Of a stretch of DNA of 64,000 nucleotides, positions 10,582 to 21,324 are shown piece by piece; the first letter of the stretch is position 1; every line of letters starts with the position of its first letter. This DNA comes from Mesostigma viride (taxonomy: Eukaryota > Streptophyta > Mesostigmatophyceae > Mesostigmatales > Mesostigmataceae): assembly GCA_009746045.1 (NCBI GenBank), contig RPFO01000080.1, positions 1 to 64,000 on the forward strand, given 5' to 3'. Below the pieces are notes generated by a model that was not told the origin of the DNA, searched no databases, and saw nothing but the letters and a program-made list of their open reading frames with translations. A program made the position numbers and the translations under genes.

Positions 10582-11367
10582 ATGCCGGACTCGATGGAGT
10601 TCCGCATTCCGAGGGATTCTGAAATTTTGGGCAGTCCAGCGGACATCGCCGAATCTCCGGCTGGTCCTTCGACGACTCCTGTTCGTGAAGATCGTCCGGT
10701 TCTTAATCCGGCGTGGCAGCGTGTTGTTGACCAGGCGGTAGCGTCCAGTGCGGAGCTACGCGCTCAGCAGCAGGCACTGCTGCAAAACCTACGACTGCCG
10801 CCCCCGCCTCCGCAACCTTCGATTGTTTCGGGGTTTCGCGATTACCTTGATTCCATTCGAGCTTTGCTCGCGGACTTCGAGGTCCATACCCGGGCGGGGT
10901 TGCAAGCGCCCAGCGCGGTTGCCGAGGTCTCTGAGGAGATCGACAACGCGGTTTCATCGCTTACAGGTTACCAGCGCAATCTCGCTAACTGGCTGTCGGT
11001 TCGTTCGGGCGTCATTCCGACGATTACGACCAACCTGTTTCAAGACCTTGCGATTCTGCAGTTGCTGTCGCGAGGCTTCCGGACGCGTGAGCGGCAATTG
11101 CTGCTCAATCTTGTCGCGTTCTTGTCTGCATTGCGAGAGTGGGCGCCGGACGGGTGGGATTTTCTAACGATTCTTACCAACCCGCTCCGCATCGTCACCC
11201 GCCGCCGTCGTCGCCGCATTGATCCGGTGACGGGACGTCGGTTGGACCCCATCGTCATCGAAACTCCGGTGACGATTGAGGTTGGGCAAGGCCAGGAGGC
11301 GCCTGCGCCTGTCGCCAACGATCCAATTTACGACTACGACTACTGCGATTTTCGTGGTCTCGACTGA
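10582..11367 (+). CDS. E1 ORF0, extra protein before gag, unknown function
   Basis: This is a 261-residue ORF from the first ATG after the 5' LTR; the frame also reads back into the LTR, but that part is unlikely to be used. It has a Pro run (PPPPPQP near residue 75), then a mainly helical stretch, a basic cluster near residue 207 (RRRRRR) and an acidic/Tyr C-terminal tail (YDYDYCDFRGLD). E2 has an ORF in the same place with similar helix-after-Pro layout and the same final GLD. A pyrimidine-rich run ending in CAG follows it before gag (about 11,437-11,451). Nothing catalytic is visible. Confidence 0.6.
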   Translation: MPDSMEFRIPRDSEILGSPADIAESPAGPSTTPVREDRPVLNPAWQRVVDQAVASSAELRAQQQALLQNLRLPPPPPQPSIVSGFRDYLDSIRALLADFEVHTRAGLQAPSAVAEVSEEIDNAVSSLTGYQRNLANWLSVRSGVIPTITTNLFQDLAILQLLSRGFRTRERQLLLNLVAFLSALREWAPDGWDFLTILTNPLRIVTRRRRRRIDPVTGRRLDPIVIETPVTIEVGQGQEAPAPVANDPIYDYDYCDFRGLD

Positions 11368-11489
11368 ATTCGGCATGGTGGCGCGGTCGGCACCGGGGCA
11401 GGCGGCTTTTTGACAGATTGTACATATCTACCTGTCTTTTGTTTTCCAGCTGCTTAGCTCAGGGCCATACACAGCTAGTGTAGTTTACC

Positions 11490-12595
11490 ATGGCTGAGGG
11501 ACGCCGTAGCAAGGGCCTAGCCAGTGGGAATAATAATGGGGGTGCTGGTAGCGGGACCGCTCACGTAGATGACGTGGGGGTCACCGGAGAAATCACTAAT
11601 ATCCCTTTGAATAATAACACTACACATGCTGTTTCTGGATATGATCTCACCACCAGGGTCTGCTTATTGTTAATCAGCTGCAACCTGTCACTTCAGACTC
11701 TAAGCCAAAGCAGGCAGAGGAGTTTGTGGAAGGACTAGAGGGGTTTCCAAGTTTGTACGGTGGTACAAACTATTATCAGATCTGGATAGGCAGCCAGACT
11801 TTTGGCAAGTGCACAGATCAGATTAAAGACCTCACTAGAGAGTGCAAGAAGGCCAACAAGGCCTGGGCAGTCTACGTGGCAGAGCTGAGGGAGCTGCTAG
11901 AGGATCAGAGGAAGAAAGTGGGGATCCATTGGCAGGATAAATACCAGGGTGGGAGGTAAGGGAGACCTGATCCAGAACTTCCTTAACTATTGTAAATGGT
12001 TGAGGAGGGCAGGGCTCACGGCTTCAATGTCGCTGACAGCATAGCCCTGACAAACTGGCTCAAGGTTTCTGGGCTGGACAAGGCAACACGTGGCTCTTTA
12101 AAGGTCATGTGTGCCCCACACTCTACCCTCAAGGCCTACAAGGTCATAATCAAACAAGCACTCGAGGCAGAGGAGCTGTTTGAGGGTGGAATGCCAGCTG
12201 TGAAGGCTACCCACGCAGGTGGGCGTGCCCAGGGGGGCTCCAAGACGTCTGAGGCTGACAGAAGCCAAGGAGGACGTGGGGGCAACCACAACAAGCGGAA
12301 GGCCAACCATTCACCCGACCCTGACGGGCAATCACATGCCAAGTCGGTGTTCAGGAGGGTGGGTGGTAAGCCCAGGCAGGGTAACGCGCCTGACAACGGG
12401 GGAGGAGGCCAGGGCAAGTCAAAGATCCAGTGCTACCTGTGCAAGGGGTGGGGGCACATCAAGAAGGAGTGTCCCAGCTTCAAGAAGACCCAGGGCCAGG
12501 GCAGCAACAAGAAAAACAACAACAAGAACAACAACAAGTCCCAGGCAGGCCAGCCTTCAAAGGGCAGTCAGCAAGAAGACAACAAGGAGCAGTGA
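11490..12595 (+). pseudogene. E1 gag with zinc knuckle, frameshifted
   Basis: ATG 11,490 opens a Gly/Asn-rich N-terminus. Frame changes near 11,655 and between 11,950 and 12,000 split the helical middle. The last frame (11,996-12,595) has the knuckle CYLCKGWGHIKKEC and a Lys/Asn/Gln-rich tail. It would form the particle and bind RNA. The stop at 12,595 is 141 bases before the pol ATG, so pol is not a simple frameshift fusion. Confidence 0.8.
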
Positions 12596-12736
12596 CTGTC
12601 TGAGGCAACCCCTACACACCTTAATTCACCCAAGGGGGAGGCCAGGTGCTCCAATGCAGATTTTATATCTGGGCAACAAGAGGGTGATCTCCAGGTTCAT
12701 GGTGGCCCCAGGTCACCTGGAGAGGTACAGGTTCCT

Positions 12737-15700
12737 ATGAAGACGTCCTTGACAGCTGGTGCAGCTGTAAGAATGTCTGACCCCATGCATCCTCGTGCTG
12801 GGCACGAGGGTGGACCTCTCATTTTGAGAGAAACCAATGTACAACCACAGAGGGGTGTGAAGGCCTCTGGTGGTATGCATGTGGTCCCTGCTGGCGGTCC
12901 AGGTGTTGGGCATGAGCAGGGTGACTCAGACTCTGAGTCAGAACAGGATGGAAGACAGCATGGTGATGCTGGACAACCTGACAGCACAGTCCTGACTGTG
13001 CCAGGGACTGCTTCCTCTGTGTACCAGGAGTTGGGTGCCCGAATCCACAACATGTTTGGGCATGCCACTTCTCTGTCAAACAACTTTGCCTTCCGTATGG
13101 GCAGGGCACCCCTTCTTAAGGCGTGTCAGCAAGCTGCCTCACGGTGTAAGTGCCAGTTGTCCTCCAACAAGCCCAGGAAATCACATGCCAAAGCTATACC
13201 TCAGAGCATTGGTGATCTGCAGTGTGATATCCAACACATCAGGGGCATGCAACTGTTGGTGTGCGTGGACAGGTACACAAAATACAAGGTGCTGGAGCAT
13301 TTACCTTCTATGAAGAACAGGTACTTGCTGGCTGCCCTGCAGAATGTAAGAGCCAAGTTTCCTACCACAAGGATCCAGGTGGACATGCAGTTTCAGCATC
13401 TCAAGGGTGATCCCACCCTTCCTGAGTTGCTGGTTACACCTAGGGAGGCTCATGGGCAGCAGGGTGCTATAGAGAGGGCAATCCAGGAGGTCAAGAAATT
13501 GATTATCTCTGAAGACTGGGTACCCTTATCTGCACCTGCACTTGTCAGGAGTGCATGGCTGAGGAACGTGGAGCAGCAGCTGAACAGCAGGGTTAACTTC
13601 TACTATGATGGAGTTGCTGTCAGCCCAATGGGTCTATATCATGGCCTGTGCCCACCACATGTGCTGGAGGGCTGGAAACATGCTGCACATGTCACCTTTG
13701 CCAAGCTGAGGGAGAAGGACCGGGGTTGGAAGATGCTGGAGCCACAAGTGGGTCAGAAGGTCCTAGCTTGGAAGGAACCTAGCCTTTATGGCAAACGTGG
13801 TAGCTGGAGTCCTGGGGTGGTTACCCAGGTTGATGAAGCTAGCCACGCATGCTTGGTCAGCATGGAGGACGAACCAAAGCATGTGCACCGGCTGAGTTGG
13901 TCATATGTCAAGCCTAACCTGATGAATGAGGGCAGTCAGGCACAAGGCTCACAGGACCTGCAGGATTTTCAGGTCCCAAGTGACATCACTGATGCAACGA
14001 CCACATCTGTTGCAGGGGAATCTGTCAGCCCTGGCCAGGTTGCAGAGGTACCTGTTGAACAGGCTGCAAGGTCAACAGCTGGGGAGTCAACTGTCAAGCC
14101 CAAGGCTCTAACCAAGCCCAGGGGGACAAGTTTGGCTGGATTAATTGGGGCTCTGCAAAGGGCCAAGAAGCAGCCCAAGGTAGCCAAGCTCAGGTGGCAT
14201 GGCAATCTGGGGCTGGACACTGCCTTAGAGGTAGACACTAATTCTCAGGTTTCCATCATTGGGACCAGAGCTGCAGCAGGGTACAGCATGACTGAACCCA
14301 GCTATCAGTTTGTGTCTGACTTCAGTGGCGGGGTACACGTGAAGGTACTGGGTGAGGTATCCATTCCTATCCTTGGACAGGACACTGCTTTTTGTGTCTT
14401 GGAGGGCTATCAGGGACCTGCTCTTCTGGGGCAGAATTTCCTATGCCAGGATGGGGTAGTGATCACGTCCTCTCTCCTGACTAAGGAAGGGGCTGGTCAG
14501 GTCCCACTGATTAATTTCAGGACCACTCACCTATCACGTGCAGTAACCAGGACGGTTAAGCGTGTGCAAGTGTGCCAGGGGCAGGAGCCCTTGGTTGATG
14601 ACCTCATATTGCCAGCTGCTAGTCATCCAAGCAGTTTGGGCATTGGTCCTCACTCACTTGCTGGACACAGCCCTATAAACTACCAAGGCCTGGTGAAGCT
14701 CATGTCCTCTCCCATTATGTGTCCCCAGGTCACACTGGGTCTGATTAAATCTGGGGAGGACTGGATCTCCAAGAAATGCGTGGAACCTGTCAATGACCTG
14801 CCTCCTGCACGACGTCTACTCAAGCTCAAGTTTGTCATCAAGATGAAGGAGGTGGACGGGGTCAAGGTACCACACGTCAGGCCAGTACTGAATGAGTTCA
14901 AGGGTACTGGTGAGTGCACCGCTGAGGAGTTGTATACCCCTGGCATGCTGCATGACACTTGGAGGCTGCTGCTGTGTGTATTTCTAGGCCTTCTCAACAA
15001 GGGCTTGGACTATGGCTCAGTGGTGGTAGACTTCAAGAGGGCATTTCTGGAGGGGGATGCAGATGTGGCACAGGAAAAGTGGGAGGGCAAGACGCCTTTC
15101 TATGTCAGGGTGCCTGCTGTATGGAAAAGGGACATTCACACTGAGTTCCTTAAAATCCTCAAGGGCCTGGAGGGCCTGAGGTCAAGTCCAATAATCTGGA
15201 GGGAGACTCTCAACCGTTTCCTGAAGGAGCATTGCAACTTGAAGGTTTCTCCTGTAGACCCCTGTCTGTTTCTGGGGCAATGGGAAGGCCTACCAGTGTA
15301 TGCTTCGCTGCACGGGGATGACCTACATCTGATAGCTCCCACGTCGTGGCTTAAGGAGCTGATCTCCATCATTAAGTCCAAGTTTCCTCTGGGTAGGGAG
15401 CAATGGCAGGTGGAGAATGAGCCTCTCCTGTTTGTGGGCATGGAGGCCACACTGGTGAAGAAGGGGGGGAGTGGCGTATGCTGCTGGTGGGGGGCAACGA
15501 TTATCAAGAGACCCTCATTAGCAAGCTTCCTCCAGTCATCACACAGGCACTGTGTCCCATGGTGAGGGGCATGGTTGCTTGGGTGGCAGGCATTTCCAGG
15601 CCAGACCTTATGGTCATAGCCAGGTTGCCTGATGACATGCTGACAGAGCTAGGGTCTGCCAAGGTGGCTGATCAGGTCAGGGCTTCGTCTGGCATTCTGT

Positions 15701-16221
15701 TGTCTGCAGTGGATTTATCACAACCCATTTGCATGGAGCTGTATGTGGATAGCTCAATGGACAGCAGGCAGGTCTCCAAGGTCAGGGGCAGGGCTGCAGG
15801 GCTCTTTGTGCTCAGACAGGAAGGCCTGGGGAGTTTGGTGAGCTGGTTCAGTCGCCTGCACAAACGGGTGGCTGTCAGTAGTGATGTGGCAGAATGCAGG
15901 GCTATTTGTGAAGGCATTCACACAAGCCTTTATCTGAAGGAGTTGCTTCATCAGATGACTTCTAACACTCCTTGGCCACTTCAGGTTACCACTCTTCTAA
16001 AAACAGACTCCATGGGGATGGTGCAGTTTGTGCACAGGCAGATGGCCAGAAGTAGGGACTTGGATTATCTCCTTCTTAAGGAATTGTCCTCCTTGGCCAA
16101 TATTGAGCATATCCCTGGGGTTGACAATCCTGCTGATGCTTTGACCAAGCTAGTGCAGAAGGCAGCAGTGCAATACAAGGTTCTTCAGTCTCTGATGGAC
16201 CCATCTCAGCAAGCTGTCTAA
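12737..16221 (+). CDS. E1 pol: integrase, protease-like, RT, RNase H (one frameshift)
   Basis: The first frame (12,737-15,565) holds the pre-integrase zinc motif (H-N-M-F-G-H then CKC), integrase D, D, E with about 29 residues between second D and E (GQQGAIER), a retropepsin-like segment after the integrase (VDTNSQVSIIG then ALLGQNFL), and a Copia RT with VDFKRAFLEGD, LKGLEGLRSS and the active site HGDD at residues 859-862. A shift in a run of Gs near 15,462-15,470 moves to the frame ending at 16,221, which carries RNase H (YVDSSMDSRQ, SSDVAECRA, TDSMGMV, NPADALTK). In usual Copia elements the protease precedes integrase. The single break lies in a homopolymer and may be a sequence error. Confidence 0.85.
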
Positions 16222-17152
16222 GCTGGTGCCTGGTTATAGGGCATTGGAGAGCAGATTGTGTGGTAGTGTCAGCATTGTGACTGGCATAATACCTGTATTT
16301 AGTCTGTACTAAGGCTCATGGACCATGGTACACTCACTCTGATTTTAATCAGGATACAGCCAGGTTTTGGCTGGGGTTCATGCTGTTGACTACACAAGGT
16401 TGACAGGTCCATTACAGACCATGTATTCTATTTAAAAAGAAATGTATATTTGTACATACCTCTCACAATGGTCTGGGAACCTTTATTCTGGGGTTTATAG
16501 GGCGGGGTTCGATTCCCTGGTATTATGTTTCTACAAGCTGGCCTGCTCAGGTGTTTTACCTGTTCAGACTTCCCTAGTTCCCCAGGGCAGGATTTAATTG
16601 TTGCCTATGTGTTTCATTTTGTCATTTGTTTGCTGTGGCAATTTATCATCTGACAAGTAGACGGGCGCCATAAGACGGGCGCCAATACTAACCTGTTGAG
16701 AGTATGACGGGGAAACTATTGTAATACGTCTTACTTTGTCAAGTGGTATTTCAATTGTCATGGATTTATTGTGCTTATATTAGATATGTACTGGGTTTTA
16801 TGGGATTAGTATCTGGGATTAATGTAACTCACCGCCAGAAGGTCATTGTACTGGAGGCTCTACCGAGGTGATGGGATTAATTCCTGGAGAAGACCTCATA
16901 GAATTAACCTGTATGTATTTAATTTTGTGTGTTTCTAATATCTGGTGGTACTCTGTAATGCCACTTCCATAGGTTTTTATCCATTTCTCATGAAATGGTT
17001 TTCCCTGTGGCAGATCTGTTTCTTTTCCAGTTCCTTAAAAGAAAGGGCTGGGGGAATGGCATTGGCCATTAAAGACATCTGTTCAAGCTTCAAGCTGGAG
17101 TGAAGGACATTTCAAGCTACTTCAAGGGTCCCTGGCAGGGGATGTGATCCCT
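16222..17152 (+). other. E1 3' non-coding region
   Basis: There is no ORF of note. It contains a tRNA T-arm-like site at 16,500-16,521 and a direct GACGGGCGCCA pair near 16,660-16,684. Confidence 0.7.
16500..16521 (+). promoter_or_regulatory. tRNA T-arm / B-box-like site in E1
   Basis: GGTTCGATTCC is embedded in GGCGGGGTTCGATTCCCTGG. The same 22 bases occur at 33,896-33,917 in E2 at the same relative place between pol and the 3' LTR, although the surrounding DNA differs. This matches a pol III B box. I see no complete tRNA around it. Confidence 0.5.
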
Positions 17153-17171
17153 AAAGAAAAGAAGGGATTGG
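17153..17171 (+). promoter_or_regulatory. E1 polypurine tract
   Basis: AAAGAAAAGAAGGGATTGG directly abuts the 3' LTR and would prime plus-strand DNA. E2 has nearly the same tract at 34,438-34,455. Confidence 0.85.
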
Positions 17172-17787
17172 AGTTAACGTAAAGGATTTACGTTAGATGG
17201 ATAGAGATTGTTACGCTCTTTCCAACGGCACCTTGAACGCCTCATTTGGTTAAGGAACGTAAAAGTTATGACGTTTCCTAGGCTGTGCCGACAGTACCCG
17301 GCGCGCCACTGTGGGCGCGTACGGACACAGGATGTACAAGTGTCACTTTGATAGTCCGCAGGACGTTGACAGGACTTGTACAGGACTTGATGGTCAATTG
17401 ATAGGTAGGCGCACTGTAGCGCGCCAGGACCTATGAGACAATTGATGCTGACTAGTGTACGGATAGGTCCACAGGACTAGCCGTATGGACAATTGATAGA
17501 TCTGCGCGCCAAAGGCGTGCCAGAGTCTGTGTAATCAATTGATTGACAGTTCAGCTGTGACAGTGCAGCTGAATACTTGGACGCGTCCCTAGCAAGCTAT
17601 ATGAGTGACTTGGTCACACTGGGGCGCTAGCTCTTGCGTGCACGCTCTCTTGGCATAACGACCCTGTCGTCTGTGCTACGTGCAGTCTCGGACCTGACGT
17701 GACTTACGTCTGTGTTTGCTCATTATAATAAAGGCAACTTTCCTGCAAGAGCCATGGATTCCCTCGGTGGTAAACTCTCATTCAACT
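17172..17787 (+). repeat. E1 3' LTR
   Basis: It is the same as 9,940-10,554 except for a small change near 17,618-17,622 and one C/T change near 17,693. It is followed by the CTACC target duplication. Confidence 0.95.
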
Positions 17788-17977
17788 CTACCACCAGGCT
17801 TGGTGCTGGCTAACCCTACACCACCCGGCGTGGTGGTGGAGACCGTGTGAACTATTGGTGCTGTGTATCTGGGATGGTCTATCGATTGTGTTGGTGTGTG
17901 CTGGGTGCGTTAGGATTATTTTCCTACCCCTCTGGTTCCCTCCTCTCTGCGTAGGGAGAGGGCTCCCTACCTTTTGT

Positions 17978-17988
17978 GGGGGGGGAGG
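17978..17988 (+). promoter_or_regulatory. E5 polypurine tract
   Basis: A G-rich run with one A (ten G and one A) directly precedes the TGTTACG start of the 3' LTR. Confidence 0.75.
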
Positions 17989-18559
17989 TGTTACGTCGCG
18001 TAACAATTCGTTGTAGTTACGGACGTAAATTAGGTCCTTGGCCTCGGTTGTTCCTAGGTTACGTGCAGTTCTAGTTTGGACATGATTGTCCCCGTAACAG
18101 TACTGTGGTATAGTGGGTGCCTTTGGGCGCCGCGCCGCGTACTATATTAGTGGTCCTTATCCTTTTGTAGAATGTAGTGGACAGGCGTGCATCTGTGCAC
18201 CTGCTTGTGTTTCTGTGTTTCTGCAGGCGAGGGCCAGGTCGGCCCGAGCCTGTTGGACCGTTGGTGACCATTTATGCACGTTCCACTCCTTGTGGGGTCA
18301 CCCGGCGTGTGTTAAATGAATTAGCACATATTAGCTTGGGTCACGGCAGTTTAGTTGTGTTTCCTTCCTCTTTTCCTGGAGTAAACGGGTTTGATTAAAT
18401 GGCCTATGGCGTATTACAGTAGTACATATGTAAATGCATTGAGATCTGGTTCGTCTCGGTCGTCTTTCGCTAGGGGTGTAAATAGAAGCAGCCTCACTAG
18501 TTTAGGTAGTATCAGGACAGGTAGAGGTAGAGGTGGCGGCCGAGGCTTGCGGCGTAACA
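17989..18559 (+). repeat. E5 3' LTR
   Basis: 571 bp, TGTTACG...CGTAACA. Positions 18,045 onward repeat the window start. Confidence 0.95.
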
Positions 18560-18658
18560 CTCTGTGGTGCATTCTGATTTTGCACTACGTCTGCTCACTC
18601 TGTAGCCCAGTGACTGGTTGCAGAAACGGTGCTCACGAGAGCACAAGCATGAAGCTTG

Positions 18659-19016
18659 ATGGCAGACCAAGATGGTCAACATCAAGGGGGCGCCAACCCC
18701 AACCAAGGCACGGTGGTGGATGGCGCACCGCGGCAGGGTGATGCTGCAGGCACGCAGGCATCCTTGCCAACTGGCGACAACGACAATGGGCCACTCGTCC
18801 CACCAGCAGTCTCGGGTTCCGGGATGGGCAGTGGGGGGGGGGTCGCCAATCAGAGTGGTGGCGTTGTTGGTGGTGGCGGTGATACATCGGTCGTCAACGG
18901 AGGACTGGGTGGCAGCGCGGCAGGTCCTCAAGATGGAACAGTACTTCCCATCACACCATCATCGCAGATACGGCTCAGCGGGTCGGCAGGCACCGGGCTA
19001 GCACCGGGGCCAAGTG
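18659..19016 (+). pseudogene. E4 gag, N-terminal part
   Basis: ATG 18,659 opens a Gly/Ala/Gln-rich disordered leader. The E2 insertion duplicates AAGTG at 19,012-19,016. Across E2 the frame continues for about 45 codons from 35,152 before breaking in a CAG-rich run. Low complexity means it is identified by context rather than by a domain. Confidence 0.6.
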
Positions 19017-19708
19017 AGTTAACGCCAAGCGCATTGGCGTGTACCTGATTCGGCATATCTCTGCGATTCCAGCGGCACCGGAACGAGTTCGTTCCGACAA
19101 GTATCAAGAAAGTTATGGCGTTCCGACTTCCCGGTCGCGCGCGAGCGCGAGCCGGCTGTTCTTCTAAGTCGGACGTGAATATTTGCCGACGACATATGGG
19201 GTCGACAGTAATTCCTGGGCTGACAGGAATTAGGTGCTGAACCTACGACGGTATTGGATTAATACGTCGTACGCAGGAAATATAGGAACCTTAACCTGTG
19301 GACTGTTGGTACCGCAGGCTTAGTCCTAGGTGCAGATGCAATACATAGTCACTGTGGACTGTGCTCTGTGGTCACTGTACTGTATGGCAGACCTACTGTA
19401 TAGGAACTGGGCGCTGTACAGGTAGCGAATACTGTACCGGGAGTGTTATTACTGAGCAGGCCTCCTAGGCTGCTCAGGACTAGCAAGCACAGTGCACAAG
19501 TATATAAAGAATAGGCCAGTGCCAATTGGGCATCTCTTGCGAGCCCGCCTCACGTGTGTTGCCTTGACTTGGCAAACTCGTGTACAAGCCTCAAGTGTGT
19601 GAGCGCTGTAACATTATCCAATTTTAACAAAGCTCCGTTTCCAACCATATTCACACATTGCTGCATTGCAACCATATCCTACACATTGCGTTTATAAAAA
19701 CGTTAACT
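19017..19708 (+). repeat. E2 5' LTR
   Basis: It begins AGTTAACGCC and ends ACGTTAACT, giving an AGTTAAC/GTTAACT inverted terminus. The next bases, CAAATTACAAG, do not offer a TGG primer site. Confidence 0.95.
19501..19508 (+). promoter_or_regulatory. TATA box in E2 5' LTR
   Basis: TATATAAA is present, and the same string is found in the 3' LTR at 34,935-34,942. It probably marks the U3/R promoter of the element. Confidence 0.65.
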
Positions 19709-20168
19709 CAAATTACAAGCAGTCTCGACGGAACGGCCAGGACTCAGGGTCGTTGCTGTTAGCTGCGTGCAGCGTTGATGACGAGAGAAGCTCGTCAGGT
19801 GTCGAATGGTGCAGGAAGAACAACGGCAGCAGAATTTCCGGTTTCCTCGGCAGTCTGCTGGTGGTTCCATTTCGCCTGAATTGCGTCGTGTGGTTCGAGA
19901 TTTATCTTTATTGCTTGCAGATCGTCCACCTGTTAATCGCAACTTTGTGCAATTCGTCGACGACCAGGTCGAGGATTGGGAGCGCATTCTGCAGCACGTC
20001 CGAACCATCGTCATTCCGGAGCACCGGAGCGTCGACGACATCGAGCAAGAGCTGCACGGTTTGGTCGGTATCCAGACTGTGATTACAGCCTTAGCTGAGC
20101 GGGTGCGTGCGGAGTTGGCGGCCAGGCGAGGAGCAGCTGCGGAGCCAGCTGGTGCGGTGCGACACGAG

Positions 20169-20785
20169 TGTCAAGGGTTCGATACTTTTGTCCAGGTACT
20201 CAGTACAAATTTCTCCTATGGCCGGAATATCTTTTATATTGTCCGTTTATAGTCCTGGCTTTGGGTAAATCTGGCTGAGATACTTTGCGTAGGAATTTCT
20301 GAACAATTCGTAATGTTTCGAATTTGTGCCTAGGCCGCGGTGCAATTTATTCTGACCGTCGGCGCCGCGCCAGGCCCAAACATACTCATGCGTTGATGCA
20401 TAAATGATCTGTAGGTTGAGCTCGAGGGAAAGAACCTAAAAATACCTAGGAAGTACCTTGCTTGGGCCACGCCCACATGTATGATGCATGATGTAGCATC
20501 CGATGTCTAGCATTGTCCAGCCGCCACCTGAGTCGAATCTGACGGCGGATATTGCATTAACTTTGCCTTGCGCAAAGTGGCTGCTTTTCCATGTAAATTG
20601 CATGTCTCTGCTCCCTAAAATGTATCCAATGCCTTGCCACCTTGCCAGCCACATAGCTATGGCGCTAGGAAGGTTTTATATGCAATAAACGAGTGGGATT
20701 AATATTTGTGCTTCCATTTGTGATTGCCAAGAAAGGCTGGGACGAAAGAATTCCTCCAATACCCTGGATGGTAGGAAATTTGACA
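20169..20785 (+). repeat. E3 5' LTR
   Basis: It has TGTCAAGG at the left end and TTTGACA at the right end and is matched by 22,413-23,029. Confidence 0.95.
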
Positions 20786-20800
20786 TGGTATCGGGTTAGA
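20786..20800 (+). promoter_or_regulatory. E3 primer-binding site
   Basis: TGGTATCGGGTTAG directly follows the LTR. The first seven bases, TGGTATC, are those of the plant initiator-Met tRNA primer site. Confidence 0.65.
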
Positions 20801-20885
20801 AGTTCAGGCAACAATTCTGACCAATTGGCTACCTAAATAGACGTGATTTTACACGTTTTAAGGTCCGGAATTTATTCATATACCT

Positions 20886-21206
20886 TTGGCTACCTTTACC
20901 TCCTGGAAAAAACGACTTTTGGAAGCCAGAGCCTTGTTTTCAGCCTTGGGGAAACTCATGTCCGGGAGCACTGTACCTACTGCACCTGAGACTCCAGAGG
21001 CATCAGAAGCTCAAGCTTATAAGGTCCAAGTCAGTTTCGAATTTCAGGGGAGGAGACACAGCTTTTCTGTTGGCATAGAGCAAGCCTATAGGTGGCTGTC
21101 TGAACTGTATGAGAGCCTAAGGGACAACCCAGAAATTTGGTTTGGTGGCTTTTTTGCATTTTATCACCAGATTAAAGCCTTGGTACAGCAACACAGACTG
21201 TGGTGA
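20886..21206 (+). CDS. E3 small ORF before gag, unknown
   Basis: The frame opens at a TTG at 20,886; the first ATG is at 20,958, which gives 82 residues. The C-terminal 60 residues look folded, with alternating hydrophobics (YKVQVSFEFQG) then a helix with several Trp and Phe. There is no known motif. It ends 118 bases before the gag ATG. It may be an extra protein of this element or a remnant; I cannot choose. Confidence 0.4.
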   Translation: MATFTSWKKRLLEARALFSALGKLMSGSTVPTAPETPEASEAQAYKVQVSFEFQGRRHSFSVGIEQAYRWLSELYESLRDNPEIWFGGFFAFYHQIKALVQQHRLW

Positions 21207-21324
21207 GCAAGGCCGCCCTACTTAGAGGTTAAACTATCTACCTTTGCTGGGGGCGCGTTATTTCCTTAGCCACACCTGAGTGCAAGCCTTTGGCTATTGT
21301 GTTTTACTTCAACCTGGTGTCACA

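Larger units (their letters stand above)
9940..17787 (+). mobile_element. E1: Copia-type LTR retrotransposon with AG...CT LTRs
   Basis: CTACC flanks it on both sides (9,935-9,939 and 17,788-17,792), which fixes the ends. LTRs are 615 and 616 bp and differ at about four positions, so it is young. Internal order: extra ORF, gag with knuckle, then pol with integrase, protease-like, RT and RNase H. A purine tract precedes the 3' LTR. It lies in the 3' part of E5. Confidence 0.95.
1..18559 (+). mobile_element. E5: chromovirus-type Ty3 LTR retrotransposon, interrupted by E1
   Basis: The two LTRs match base for base apart from two substitutions (near 252 and 259 versus 18,296 and 18,303). Between them the order is viroplasmin-like ORF, gag, protease, RT, RNase H, integrase with chromodomain, then a long extra ORF. 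The first 56 bases of the 5' LTR lie outside the window, so the left target duplication cannot be seen. The base run after the 3' LTR is CTCTG. E1 sits in the 3' untranslated part with a CTACC duplication. LTR similarity implies a recent insertion, yet gag to RNase H is broken by several single-base frameshifts. Confidence 0.93.

Noticed and set aside
16500-16521. A tRNA gene
   Set aside because: Only the T-arm is present; no acceptor stem, D-arm or anticodon arm could be built around it.
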